Assembly (NCBI GenBank): GCA_050012495.1
Contig: JBEKHB010000009.1
Coordinates: 20,300-84,299, forward strand
Direction of reading: 5' to 3'
DNA length: 64,000 nucleotides
Origin: BOG-1155 sp050012495
GTDB taxonomy: Bacteria; Desulfobacterota; Syntrophorhabdia; Syntrophorhabdales; WCHB1-27
Made by a program: the position numbers and the translations under genes. A model generated the notes under the pieces. The model was given only the letters and a program-made list of their open reading frames with translations, had not been told where the DNA came from and did not search any database. Below, one piece after another: positions 35,458-42,676 of this stretch (the stretch's first letter is position 1; each line of letters begins with the position of its first letter).

Positions 35458-36477
35458 ATGAAGGCGAAAACAGGGGTCGGGATTTTGGTGGTTGTTTTTG
35501 CGGCAATGTTCCTGGCAGCATTTCTTGTCGGGACGGACACAAGAACGAGCAGTGCCGGAGAAGCGGCAGGCCTGTTGCCGGAGAAATGGTGGCCCTCCAA
35601 GTATGGGGCAGATGATGAGAGAGGCGCCAATAATCTCATAACTCCAGGCGTAGTCATGGGCGCCCTCAAGATACCCAAGACCGGGCAAATCTACAAGCTT
35701 ACCAAACCCTATACCAATCACATGCCGCTTCCGTGGGGACGCACCTATAGCCTGACTATCCCCGGATGCCCCGCCGGAGGCCCATATGGAAAGCAGGGAA
35801 TCGTATGGAATGACGAATTTCTGGTCGGGGAAATTTCGCAGGTAGGGACTCAATTTGACGGTCTGGGCCACATTGGCTTAAGAGACAGCCAGGGGGTGTA
35901 CAGATGGTACAATGGTCATGCGTTCAATCAGAATTCTGCGGAAAATGCCCACGGACTCAAACACCTCGGCCCGGAGAAACTGGTGCCCTACATAACGAGG
36001 GGCGTCCTGATCGACGTGGCAGGGTTAAGAGGCGTCAAGACGATGAAGAAGGGTGAGATAATCACCGTCGCCGACATAGAGGCCTGCATCAAGAAGGCAG
36101 GGATCGCCCCCATCAAGAAGGGAGACGCGGTCTTATTCAATACCGGATGGATTGAACTGTGGGATGGGGATCCCAAAGTTTACAATGAAGGCTGTCCCGG
36201 CGTGGGCGTCAAGGGTCTCAAGTACCTTGTCAGTAAGGAGGTGAGCATAGTAGGAGGGGATACCTGGCCGGCCCTCGATGCCGTCCCCGGGGAAGACGCA
36301 GACTATCCTTTTCCGGCGCACAGCTTCATGGAATGCGTCAATGGAATCGGGCAACTCCAGAACCTCGATTTGCGGGAACTTGCCAAAGATAAGGTGTATG
36401 AATTCTTGTTTGTTTTTTCGCCCATTCCTCTGGAGGGCGCAACCGGTTCACCGGTAAGCGCACTAGCTATTCGCTGA
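35458..36477 (+). CDS. Exported cyclase-family hydrolase (kynurenine formamidase fold)
   Basis: 339 residues from ATG 35458 behind GGGGAGG, with a signal peptide (GVGILVVVFAAMFLAAFLVG). The cyclase family (PF04199) metal motif, normally HxGTHxDxxxH, reads VGTQFDGLGH here: glutamine replaces the second histidine, a form I associate with one branch of the family but cannot check. Other conserved blocks are GDAVLFNTGW and GGDTWPALDAVPGE. Family members hydrolyse cyclic or amide bonds on small metabolites. It follows DUF362 by 35 nt, so both are likely exported parts of one pathway. Confidence 0.8.
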   Translation: MKAKTGVGILVVVFAAMFLAAFLVGTDTRTSSAGEAAGLLPEKWWPSKYGADDERGANNLITPGVVMGALKIPKTGQIYKLTKPYTNHMPLPWGRTYSLTIPGCPAGGPYGKQGIVWNDEFLVGEISQVGTQFDGLGHIGLRDSQGVYRWYNGHAFNQNSAENAHGLKHLGPEKLVPYITRGVLIDVAGLRGVKTMKKGEIITVADIEACIKKAGIAPIKKGDAVLFNTGWIELWDGDPKVYNEGCPGVGVKGLKYLVSKEVSIVGGDTWPALDAVPGEDADYPFPAHSFMECVNGIGQLQNLDLRELAKDKVYEFLFVFSPIPLEGATGSPVSALAIR

Positions 36478-36517
36478 TAGGGCTTAGGTTACGCGGGTTA
36501 GAAGTAGTTAGTCCTCC

Positions 36518-36563
36518 CTCTCCTCCCCTCCCCGGGCCGTCCGGCCCGGGGAGGGGAGGAGAG
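36518..36563. other. Very stable 21-bp hairpin
   Basis: The two arms 36518-36538 and 36543-36563 are perfectly complementary and close on the 4-nt loop GTCC. No T run follows on either strand, so this is not a standard intrinsic terminator. It separates the cyclase gene from abfD and may act as a transcript-end barrier or a small inverted-repeat insertion. Confidence 0.7.
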
Positions 36564-36609
36564 ATTGCTCTTAACCAGCCGATATTAAGACGCTAAAAGG
36601 GTCGGTCCC

Positions 36610-38055
36610 ATGATGACGCCGCAGGCATACGAGGAGAGTCTGAGGGAGCTGAATCTGGTCGTCTACATGTTCGGCGAGAGGATAGAGAACGTCGTCGATC
36701 ATCCCATTATCCGCCCCTCGATGAACGCCGTGGCCAAGACTTACGAATTAGCCCTCCGGCCCGAGTTCGAAGCGATCATGACCGCCCGGTCCCATCTGAC
36801 GGGAAGGAAGGTCAATCGGTTCACCCATGTCCACCAAGGTATCGACGATCTGATAAACAAGAGCAAGATGGGGAGGCTGCTCGGTCGGGAGACGGGATGT
36901 TGCTTTCAGAGGTGCGTCGGCACGGACGCCCTCAACGCGCTCTCCATCGTCACCTACAATATAGATGAGAAACACGGCACGAACTACTATAAGCGCTTCC
37001 TGAAATACCTCCGCTACGTGCAGGAAAGGGACCTCACCTGCGACGGGGCGATGACCGACCCGAAGGGCGACAGGTCCTTGGCGCCGCACAAGCAAGCGGA
37101 TCCGGATCTCTTCCTCAGAATACTGGAAGAAAGGAAAAACGGGATTGTCGTGAGGGGCGCCAAGGCCCATCAGACTGGCGCCGTCAATTCTCACGAGATC
37201 ATCGCCATGCCTACCATCGCCCTGGGAAAAGAAGATCAGGATTACGCGGTGGCATTTGCTGTCCCAAGCAACGCTTCCGGTGTCCTCTTCGTCATGGGGC
37301 GGCAGTCGTGCGACACGAGAAAACTTGAAGACGGAGATATCGACACGGGCAACGTGCTCTTCGGGGGGCATGAGGCACTGATCGTCTTTGACGACGTCTT
37401 CGTGCCGTGGGAGCGCGTGTTCATGTTCAGAGAGTATGAGTTTGCGGGCCAACTGGTGGAGAGATTCGCTTCCTATCATCGCCAGAGCTACGCATGCAAG
37501 GTCGGCGTGGGAGACGTGCTCATAGGCGCTGCCCAGACGGTCGCGGAATACAACGGGATCGAGAAGACCTCACACGTGAAGGATAAGATCATCGAGATGA
37601 ACCACCTGAACGAGACGCTCTACTGCGGGTGCATGGCCTGTGCGTCCGAGGGGCACAGGGAGCCGAGCGGCACATACGCGGTCGACACGCTGCTCGCCAA
37701 CGTGCACAAGCAGAATGTGACGAGGTTTCCTTACGAGATCGCACGTCTTGCGCAGGACATCGCGGGGGGGCTGCTCGTCACGATGCCGTCCGAGAAGGAT
37801 TTCACCTCTCCTGAATGCGGCAAATGGGTAAACAAGTATTTCAGGGGAAGGGCTGATGTCCCGACCCTTGATCGCATGCGGATACTAAGGCTCATCGAGA
37901 ATATCACGCTGGGCACGGCGGCGGTCGGGTATCTTACGGAGTCGATGCACGGGGCAGGTTCTCCCCAGGCACAGCGGATCATGATCTCCCGCTACGAGAA
38001 CATGAAAGAGAAGCAAGAGGCGGCGAAGAGACTCTGCCGGATCGAAGAGGCGTGA
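36610..38055 (+). CDS. abfD: 4-hydroxybutyryl-CoA dehydratase / vinylacetyl-CoA isomerase family protein
   Basis: 481 residues. It follows the Clostridium AbfD sequence closely as I recall it: EESLRELNLVVYMFGERIEN, GAMTDPKGDRSLAP, VRGAKAHQTGAVNSHE, TESMHGAGSPQAQRIMISR. All four [4Fe-4S] ligands are in place: C98 and C102 in CCFQRC, H290 and C296 in YHRQSYACKVGVG. AbfD uses FAD and this cluster to dehydrate 4-hydroxybutyryl-CoA to crotonyl-CoA through ketyl-radical chemistry. Its usual partners (4-hydroxybutyrate dehydrogenase, CoA transferase) are not beside it, so a related hydroxyacyl-CoA substrate is possible. Its TGA overlaps a small ORF (GTGA). Confidence 0.87.
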   Translation: MMTPQAYEESLRELNLVVYMFGERIENVVDHPIIRPSMNAVAKTYELALRPEFEAIMTARSHLTGRKVNRFTHVHQGIDDLINKSKMGRLLGRETGCCFQRCVGTDALNALSIVTYNIDEKHGTNYYKRFLKYLRYVQERDLTCDGAMTDPKGDRSLAPHKQADPDLFLRILEERKNGIVVRGAKAHQTGAVNSHEIIAMPTIALGKEDQDYAVAFAVPSNASGVLFVMGRQSCDTRKLEDGDIDTGNVLFGGHEALIVFDDVFVPWERVFMFREYEFAGQLVERFASYHRQSYACKVGVGDVLIGAAQTVAEYNGIEKTSHVKDKIIEMNHLNETLYCGCMACASEGHREPSGTYAVDTLLANVHKQNVTRFPYEIARLAQDIAGGLLVTMPSEKDFTSPECGKWVNKYFRGRADVPTLDRMRILRLIENITLGTAAVGYLTESMHGAGSPQAQRIMISRYENMKEKQEAAKRLCRIEEA

Positions 38056-38228
38056 GATGTGCCGTTGTCCCCTTTTCTGAAGCGGGCTTCCATGCCGAAG
38101 CCGCCCTGTGCTGCATGAAAATGCACGACTGTTTTGACACGACCGTCCGCTTTGTCGTGACCGGCATCGACAACGACCAGACCAAGCTCCTCACGAACGC
38201 GTTCCTCGTGGAAGAGAACCATGCATGA
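38052..38228 (+). CDS. Small 58-residue ORF coupled to abfD and larB
   Basis: GTG 38052 overlaps the abfD stop (GTGA), and the TGA at 38226-38228 overlaps the larB start by 8 nt. The frame thus fills the gap exactly and is probably translated. The product is cysteine-bearing (ALCCMKMHDCF) and predicted alpha/beta with no signal or membrane segment. I do not recognise a family. It could be a small partner or assembly factor of one of the flanking proteins, or the end of a longer ancestral gene. Confidence 0.5.
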   Translation: MRCAVVPFSEAGFHAEAALCCMKMHDCFDTTVRFVVTGIDNDQTKLLTNAFLVEENHA

Positions 38229-38961
38229 ATCTATCCTCCGACTCCTTTCCGCCGTTGCCGACGGCACGGTCTCGGTGGGGACCGCCTTTGAAGAGCTGAA
38301 GGATTTCCCCTTTCAGGACCTGACCCACACGAAGATCGATCATCACAGACAGCTGCGCAAGGGGATCCAGGAAGTGATCTTCGGCGAAGGAAAGACCATC
38401 GAGCAGATAACCGACATCGTGCGCTCCATGCGGGAGAAAGAGATCGATGTGCTCGCCACGAGGGTCGACGAGGGGAAGGGGAAAAGACTCCTCGAGTCCT
38501 TTCCGGACGGTACCTATTTCGAGGCGGCCCGTTGTTTCCACATTCAGAAGGATACGTCCGTCAAAGGGAAAGGGACCGTCCTCATACTCTCCGCGGGCAC
38601 GAGCGACATACCCGTGGCCGAAGAGGCGTTCGTGGCCTCCACCTTCTTCGGCAACACCACGGAAAGACTTTACGATGTCGGCGTGGCAGGCATCCACCGC
38701 CTGTTCCACAACCTCGAAACCCTCAAGAAGGCGCGCGTGATCATCGTGGCCGCGGGCATGGGAGGGGCGCTCCCTTCCATCGTGGCCGGCATCGTCGGGG
38801 TGCCCGTGATCGCCATCCCCACGAGCATCGGCTACGGCGCGAGCCTGGGAGGCTTCTCCGCCCTGCTCTCCATGCTCAATTCCTGCTCTACCGTGGCTAC
38901 CTTCAATATCGACAACGGCTTCGGAGCTGCCTATTTCGCCACCCTCGTCAACCGCCTATGA
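38221..38961 (+). CDS. larB: Nickel-pincer cofactor biosynthesis protein LarB
   Basis: 246 residues, normal length. LarB carboxylates and hydrolyses nicotinic acid adenine dinucleotide as the first step of nickel-pincer nucleotide synthesis, the cofactor of lactate racemase and related racemases/epimerases (LarA family). Family blocks: TKIDHHRQLRKGIQEVIFGEGKT, the PurE-like core LSAGTSDIPVAEEA, GVAGIHRLF, and AAGMGGALPSIVAGIVGVPV. The next gene, larC, starts within its stop codon but is truncated. No larE or larA is in the window. Confidence 0.92.
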   Translation: MHESILRLLSAVADGTVSVGTAFEELKDFPFQDLTHTKIDHHRQLRKGIQEVIFGEGKTIEQITDIVRSMREKEIDVLATRVDEGKGKRLLESFPDGTYFEAARCFHIQKDTSVKGKGTVLILSAGTSDIPVAEEAFVASTFFGNTTERLYDVGVAGIHRLFHNLETLKKARVIIVAAGMGGALPSIVAGIVGVPVIAIPTSIGYGASLGGFSALLSMLNSCSTVATFNIDNGFGAAYFATLVNRL

Positions 38962-39098
38962 AGATTCTCTATCTCGACCCCATCCTCGGCATAAGCGGCG
39001 ACATGACGATCAGCGCGCTCATCGACGCGGGATGCCCCTTTCCCGTGCTCATGGACCTGCACGGACAGCTGCCCGAGGGTCCTGATGAGGGACCGTAA
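38958..39098 (+). pseudogene. larC: LarC N-terminal fragment (truncated)
   Basis: ATG 38958 overlaps the larB stop (ATGA), as in intact larBC operons. The first 30 residues (MKILYLDPILGISGDMTISA, then LIDAGCP) match the LarC start, but the frame ends at residue 46, whereas LarC is about 400 residues. Nothing LarC-like follows in any frame. LarC inserts nickel by CTP-dependent cyclometallation, so the local pathway is broken unless another copy exists. The breakpoint lies near 39070-39090, at the edge of a repeat-rich scar. Confidence 0.75.
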
Positions 39099-39192
39099 AT
39101 AAGTAACCAACTCACCACGTCTGCCAAGTTCGGTGACCATACTCGTTATGGCTCACTTTACGGATGTGCGGGGGGGGGCGCTCTTGAAATGT

Positions 39193-39322
39193 GATTCCTG
39201 AGAAGTAACTCCGTTTTGTGGATTAATGACGGCTCGCATAAGAAATTGGTGCAGTATTTACAAGATGTTGGATACGGCATGTTGTGCCGACCTGCTTCAA
39301 AGTGAGTTGCTTCTCAGGGATC
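39193..39322. repeat. 130-bp foldback element (imperfect terminal inverted repeats)
   Basis: The left end 39193-39218 and the right end 39298-39322 are inverted copies sharing 17 of the first 19 positions (CCTGAGAAGTAACTC against CCTGAGAAGCAACTC). A third weakly similar stretch lies at about 39100-39120. No clear target duplication is visible. The size and layout suggest a small non-autonomous element or insertion-sequence remnant sitting between the broken larC and the hic genes. Confidence 0.5.
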
Positions 39323-39367
39323 GCATTATAACTTTCCCTCCTCAGGGAGTAATTGTTGACAAAAGTC

Positions 39368-39547
39368 CTATTTGAGGCCGAGCCGGCGCCGGATCAAGTC
39401 GCAGAGAGAGCTCTTAATTTCATTGTGTCGGGGAACTGGAGCCTTCTTTCCGTTCGCGGGATTAGCATAAATATCGTGGCCGCTGCCATGTCTCTTAAGA
39501 TAGCAGCCTGCCTCGACCAGTTCCTTCAGGAACTCGTGCCGTTTCGA
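39368..39547 (-). pseudogene. hicA: HicA-type mRNA interferase toxin without a canonical start codon
   Basis: The frame reads KRHEFLKELVEAGCYLKRHG then SGHDIYANPANGKKAPVPRH and ends at TAG 39368-39370. This is the small dsRBD-like HicA fold with its catalytic histidine in HGSGHDIY. Where the family has ATG before the KR pair, this sequence has TCG, and no ATG, GTG or TTG occurs in frame between the preceding stop and that point. The toxin therefore looks silenced, unless a non-canonical start is used. It overlaps hicB by 22 nt. Confidence 0.6.
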
Positions 39548-39750
39548 ACGGCAACCTCGATCTGTTTGGTCTGACGTCCCTTTGCATTGGGTTCAACTTC
39601 GTCTTCCATCATCAGCGCATAGGCTTCCCTGATGTTGTTTTCCAGGTCGTTTAATGTTTCACCCTGGCTAAATACGCCCGGAACTTCCTTGAGGCGCCCT
39701 ACGTACCAATTGTCGTCAAGCCAGTATTCAAGGGTAAACAGCTTTGCCAT
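39526..39750 (-). CDS. hicB: HicB-family antitoxin
   Basis: 74 residues from ATG 39750; AGGAGG is 8 nt upstream, and a GTG at 39759 is too close to it. The product has the UPF0150/HicB fold: LEYWLDDNWYVGRLKEVPGVFSQGETLNDLENNIREAYALMMED. It would neutralise HicA by binding and autorepress the operon. It comes first in the operon, an order known for this subfamily. The cognate toxin downstream appears to have lost its start codon. Confidence 0.82.
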   Translation of the reverse strand: MAKLFTLEYWLDDNWYVGRLKEVPGVFSQGETLNDLENNIREAYALMMEDEVEPNAKGRQTKQIEVAVRNGTSS

Positions 39751-39776
39751 GGTTTCCACCTCCTGCGCGTTTCCCT

Positions 39777-39805
39777 AGTCTACTTCTTCAAGCTCTATTG
39801 GTCAA
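39777..39805 (-). promoter_or_regulatory. hicB promoter
   Basis: On the minus strand: TTGACC (39800-39805), a 17-bp spacer and TAGACT (39777-39782), about 27 bp upstream of the hicB ATG. It diverges from the promoter of the aldehyde oxidoreductase operon. Confidence 0.5.
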
Positions 39806-39830
39806 CTAGGACCCTCAAGGGCAAGGCCGC

Positions 39831-39859
39831 TTGACAACGCCGACAGGAGCAGCATAAAT
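39831..39859 (+). promoter_or_regulatory. Promoter of the DUF2703 / aldehyde oxidoreductase operon
   Basis: A consensus TTGACA at 39831-39836, 17 bp, then ATAAAT at 39854-39859 (TAAATT with 18 bp is an alternative). The start codon is 25 bp further on, behind AAGGGG. Confidence 0.6.
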
Positions 39860-39884
39860 TAGGACCGACGGTGCAAGGGGCGTT

Positions 39885-40304
39885 ATGAAGAGGATACTGG
39901 TCGAATGGTTCCACTGCGACGGGAAAGGGTCTGTCTGCTCCGGATGGGAGAAAAACCGGGAGCTGATCGAGAGCACTATCGAGGCCATGCGGCCTTTCAT
40001 GGGGACAATGCAGGTGCAGCTCGACTTCCGGGAGGTCAGGCTGACCGGAGACGAAACGCAGCGTGCCGATACGGTGAAGATCAACGGCAAGAAGATAGAG
40101 GAGCTTATCGACGCGGCTCACGAAACAACAAAGTGCAGCCGCCCGACAAATGGTCGCACCGGCCCGGATCTTGTGCGGGGTTCTTCTCTTCCCGGCGGGA
40201 ACGCGACTAATCTCTCGGAGATGCTGGTCGATGCTATTCTGAAAGAAAGCGGCAGTTTTGCCCGTTGCGGCTGCGGGTGCAGCCCCGACGATCTGTCCCG
40301 CTAA
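39885..40304 (+). CDS. DUF2703-like cysteine-containing protein
   Basis: 139 residues. The opening KRILVEWFHCDGKGSVCSGW resembles DUF2703 proteins, which have a thioredoxin-like fold of unknown role; the match is from memory and partial. The C-terminus is cysteine-rich (RCGCGCSPDDL), so metal or disulfide chemistry is plausible. It is first in an operon with a tungsten-type aldehyde oxidoreductase and a MoaD-like protein and may help in its maturation or redox coupling; this is inference. Confidence 0.55.
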   Translation: MKRILVEWFHCDGKGSVCSGWEKNRELIESTIEAMRPFMGTMQVQLDFREVRLTGDETQRADTVKINGKKIEELIDAAHETTKCSRPTNGRTGPDLVRGSSLPGGNATNLSEMLVDAILKESGSFARCGCGCSPDDLSR

Positions 40305-40318
40305 AGGAGTTTTAGATA

Positions 40319-42457
40319 ATGGGCACGTTCAACGCGTATGAGATGAAGAGACTCGCCTATGAGAAGCCGCTTATAGAGAAGGGATACGCGAACCGGACCC
40401 TCTACGTCAACCTCTCCGATCAGGATATCGCTATCAAACCGGTGACAGGGAAGATGAAAGAGGTCTTCGTGGGAGGGAAAGGCTTCGACCTGTGGCTCCT
40501 ATGGCACGCGGTGAAAGGGAGCACCCGATGGAACGATCCCGAGAACGCCATCTGCATCGCCTCCGGCCCCCTCGGCGGCACGCCTATCTATCCTGGTTCC
40601 GGCAAGAGCATCGTCACCGCCATCTCCGCTACCACCGGCTCCGTGATGGATTCCAACGTGGGCGGCTACTTCGGTCCCTACCTCAAGTTCTCCGGCTTCG
40701 ATGCGCTGGAGATCCAGGGCAAGTCGAAAGTCCCGGCAATCATCTTCATCGACGGCATCGAGGAGCAGGTCCAAATCCTGGAGGCCGCGGGGCTGCCCGA
40801 GGGGGCCCATGAGATATCGGCGCTGCTGACGGACTATTTCGGCAGGGGAGAGCCGAGGGATATCTCCGTCGTGACGACCGGACCAGGGGCGCGCCATACC
40901 CTTATCGGATGCCTCAATTTCTCGTGGTATGATCAAAAGCGGTCGAGAAGCAGGCTCAAGCAGGCCGGCCGCGGGGGCGTAGGGACCGTATTCGCGGACA
41001 AAGGGCTCGCGGCCATTGTCGCCCGCTGGCACACGGTCACGCTCTCCACGAACAACCCGGCTGACGCATCGGCGCTGAAAAAGGTCGCAAATCTCCATTC
41101 AAGGGAGATCGTGGAGCAGGACCCGAAACAGAACCACATGTCCTCGGTGGGCACCGCCCATCTTGTGAGCATCATGAACGACTACGACCTCCTGCCCGTC
41201 CATAATTATCGGTACGGGCGCCACCCGGATGCGGCCGCTATGGGCGAGGAGGTTTTTCGGGGCCTCTTCGACAAGGGCTTTGACGGCTGCTGGATCGGCT
41301 GTACACTTTCATGCAGCCACGGGGTGAAGGATTTCGTGCCTGTCAGCGGGCCCAATAAGGGGCAAAAGGTGTTCGTCGACGGGCCTGAGTACGAGACCAT
41401 CGCGGGGTGCGGATCGAACCTCGGCATCTTCGATCCCCTCTTCGTGGTCGAGATGAACTTCTATTGCGACGCCTACGGCCTCGACTCGATCTCTGTGGGG
41501 ACAAGCATCGCCTTTGCCATGGAGTGCTTTGAGATGGGTCTCATCAACACGACGCATACGGGCGGGATAGACCTTTCTTTCGGCAACAGGGAAGGCGTCC
41601 TTACACTGCTCCACCAGATGGCAAAAGGCGAGGGGTTCGGCGCCGTTGTGGGCCAGGCAGTCCGGAGGATGAAGGAGATATTCAGCCGCAGCTACGGCGC
41701 GGACAGCGCCGTTATGGCGGATATCGGCATGGAGGCCAAGGGCCTGGAGTTTTCCGAATATATGAGCAAGGAATCCCTTGCGCAGCAGGGCGGCTACGGT
41801 CTGGCCCTGAAAGGGCCGCAGCATGATGAGGCATGGCTGATTTTCCTCGATATGGTGTACAACTTCCTGCCCACCTTTGACAAGAAGGCAGAGGCCCTCC
41901 ACTGGTTTCCCCTCTTCCGCACATGGTTCGGCCTCTGCGGTCTCTGCAAGCTGCCGTGGAACGACGTCACGCCTGCCGACAACAGAGAGACGGCAGAGCC
42001 GGCGAAGGTAATGAAACACGTAGAGTGGTACGCCGAGTACTTCAGCGCGGTGACGGGCAGGAAGGCGACGCCGGACGACCTGATCGCCATGAGCGAAAGA
42101 GTGTACAATTTCCAAAGGGTCTTCTGTCTGAAGATGGGCTTTGGCCGCAGGGTCCATGACGCGATCCCTTACCGCGCCATGGGTCCGGTAACCGTCGAGG
42201 AGTACGAGTCGAGGGCAGAGCGCTACGACGGCCAACTGAAAGAACTCTACAACCTGAGCATCGAGGGAAAGGAGACGCAGGAGAAGGTGAGGCTCCTCAG
42301 GCGGCTGCGCGAGGAGAGATACGAACAGCTCAAGGATGCCGTGTACGAGAGAAGGGGCTGGACAAAGGACGGCATTCCCACCCTTGCCACGGTAAAGCGG
42401 CTCGGCATCGACTTTCCGGAAGTCCTGGAAGTATTGAAGGCCCACGGGGTTGCGTGA
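40319..42457 (+). CDS. aor: Aldehyde:ferredoxin oxidoreductase family protein (tungsten type)
   Basis: 712 residues, somewhat longer than the usual 600-650. N-terminal pterin-binding domain: ANRTLYVNLS, FVGGKGFDLWLL, ASGPLGGTPIYPGSGKSIVT, NVGGYFGPYLKFSGFDALEI and GRGGVGTVFADKGLAAIV. The cluster-binding cysteines are C324, C328 and C332 (CWIGCTLSC), with a distal one in GLCGLC near 540-545. The spacing is Cx3Cx3C, while the Pyrococcus enzyme has Cx2Cx3C. Such enzymes interconvert aldehydes and carboxylic acids with ferredoxin using tungsto-bispterin. Strong AAAGGAG site. It is coupled to a MoaD-like gene. Confidence 0.85.
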   Translation: MGTFNAYEMKRLAYEKPLIEKGYANRTLYVNLSDQDIAIKPVTGKMKEVFVGGKGFDLWLLWHAVKGSTRWNDPENAICIASGPLGGTPIYPGSGKSIVTAISATTGSVMDSNVGGYFGPYLKFSGFDALEIQGKSKVPAIIFIDGIEEQVQILEAAGLPEGAHEISALLTDYFGRGEPRDISVVTTGPGARHTLIGCLNFSWYDQKRSRSRLKQAGRGGVGTVFADKGLAAIVARWHTVTLSTNNPADASALKKVANLHSREIVEQDPKQNHMSSVGTAHLVSIMNDYDLLPVHNYRYGRHPDAAAMGEEVFRGLFDKGFDGCWIGCTLSCSHGVKDFVPVSGPNKGQKVFVDGPEYETIAGCGSNLGIFDPLFVVEMNFYCDAYGLDSISVGTSIAFAMECFEMGLINTTHTGGIDLSFGNREGVLTLLHQMAKGEGFGAVVGQAVRRMKEIFSRSYGADSAVMADIGMEAKGLEFSEYMSKESLAQQGGYGLALKGPQHDEAWLIFLDMVYNFLPTFDKKAEALHWFPLFRTWFGLCGLCKLPWNDVTPADNRETAEPAKVMKHVEWYAEYFSAVTGRKATPDDLIAMSERVYNFQRVFCLKMGFGRRVHDAIPYRAMGPVTVEEYESRAERYDGQLKELYNLSIEGKETQEKVRLLRRLREERYEQLKDAVYERRGWTKDGIPTLATVKRLGIDFPEVLEVLKAHGVA

Positions 42458-42654
42458 TGGTGAAGGTCGACGGCAAAAACCTGGCCTGGCACGAGGGGAT
42501 GACCGTCGCCGATCTCCTCAGGGAATTGAACGACTCGTATCCTTATGCATTGGCGCGGATCGACGGTAAGGCCTTCACCGGTCACGAATTTGACAAGGCG
42601 CCGGTGCCGGACAACGCGGAGGTCTTTCTGGTACATCTGGTGGCAGGCGGCTAA
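42457..42654 (+). CDS. MoaD/ThiS-like sulfur carrier
   Basis: 65 residues with a ubiquitin-like fold and the C-terminal Gly-Gly (VHLVAGG) that becomes a thiocarboxylate. MoaD donates sulfur to molybdopterin, the precursor of the tungsten cofactor. Its position directly after the aldehyde oxidoreductase, sharing the stop/start bases (GTGATG), strongly suggests a dedicated role in that cofactor. A GTG start at 42454 would add one residue. Confidence 0.85.
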   Translation: MVKVDGKNLAWHEGMTVADLLRELNDSYPYALARIDGKAFTGHEFDKAPVPDNAEVFLVHLVAGG

Positions 42655-42676
42655 AGGACCTTGTGGGGGAGTGCGG

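Noticed and set aside
38532..38957. Long frame running through larB into the larC fragment
   Set aside because: The upstream part is an out-of-frame reading of larB; only the part from ATG 38958 resembles LarC.
41309..42445. 378-codon minus-strand open frame opposite the aldehyde oxidoreductase
   Set aside because: Antisense shadow; the plus-strand protein carries clear family motifs.
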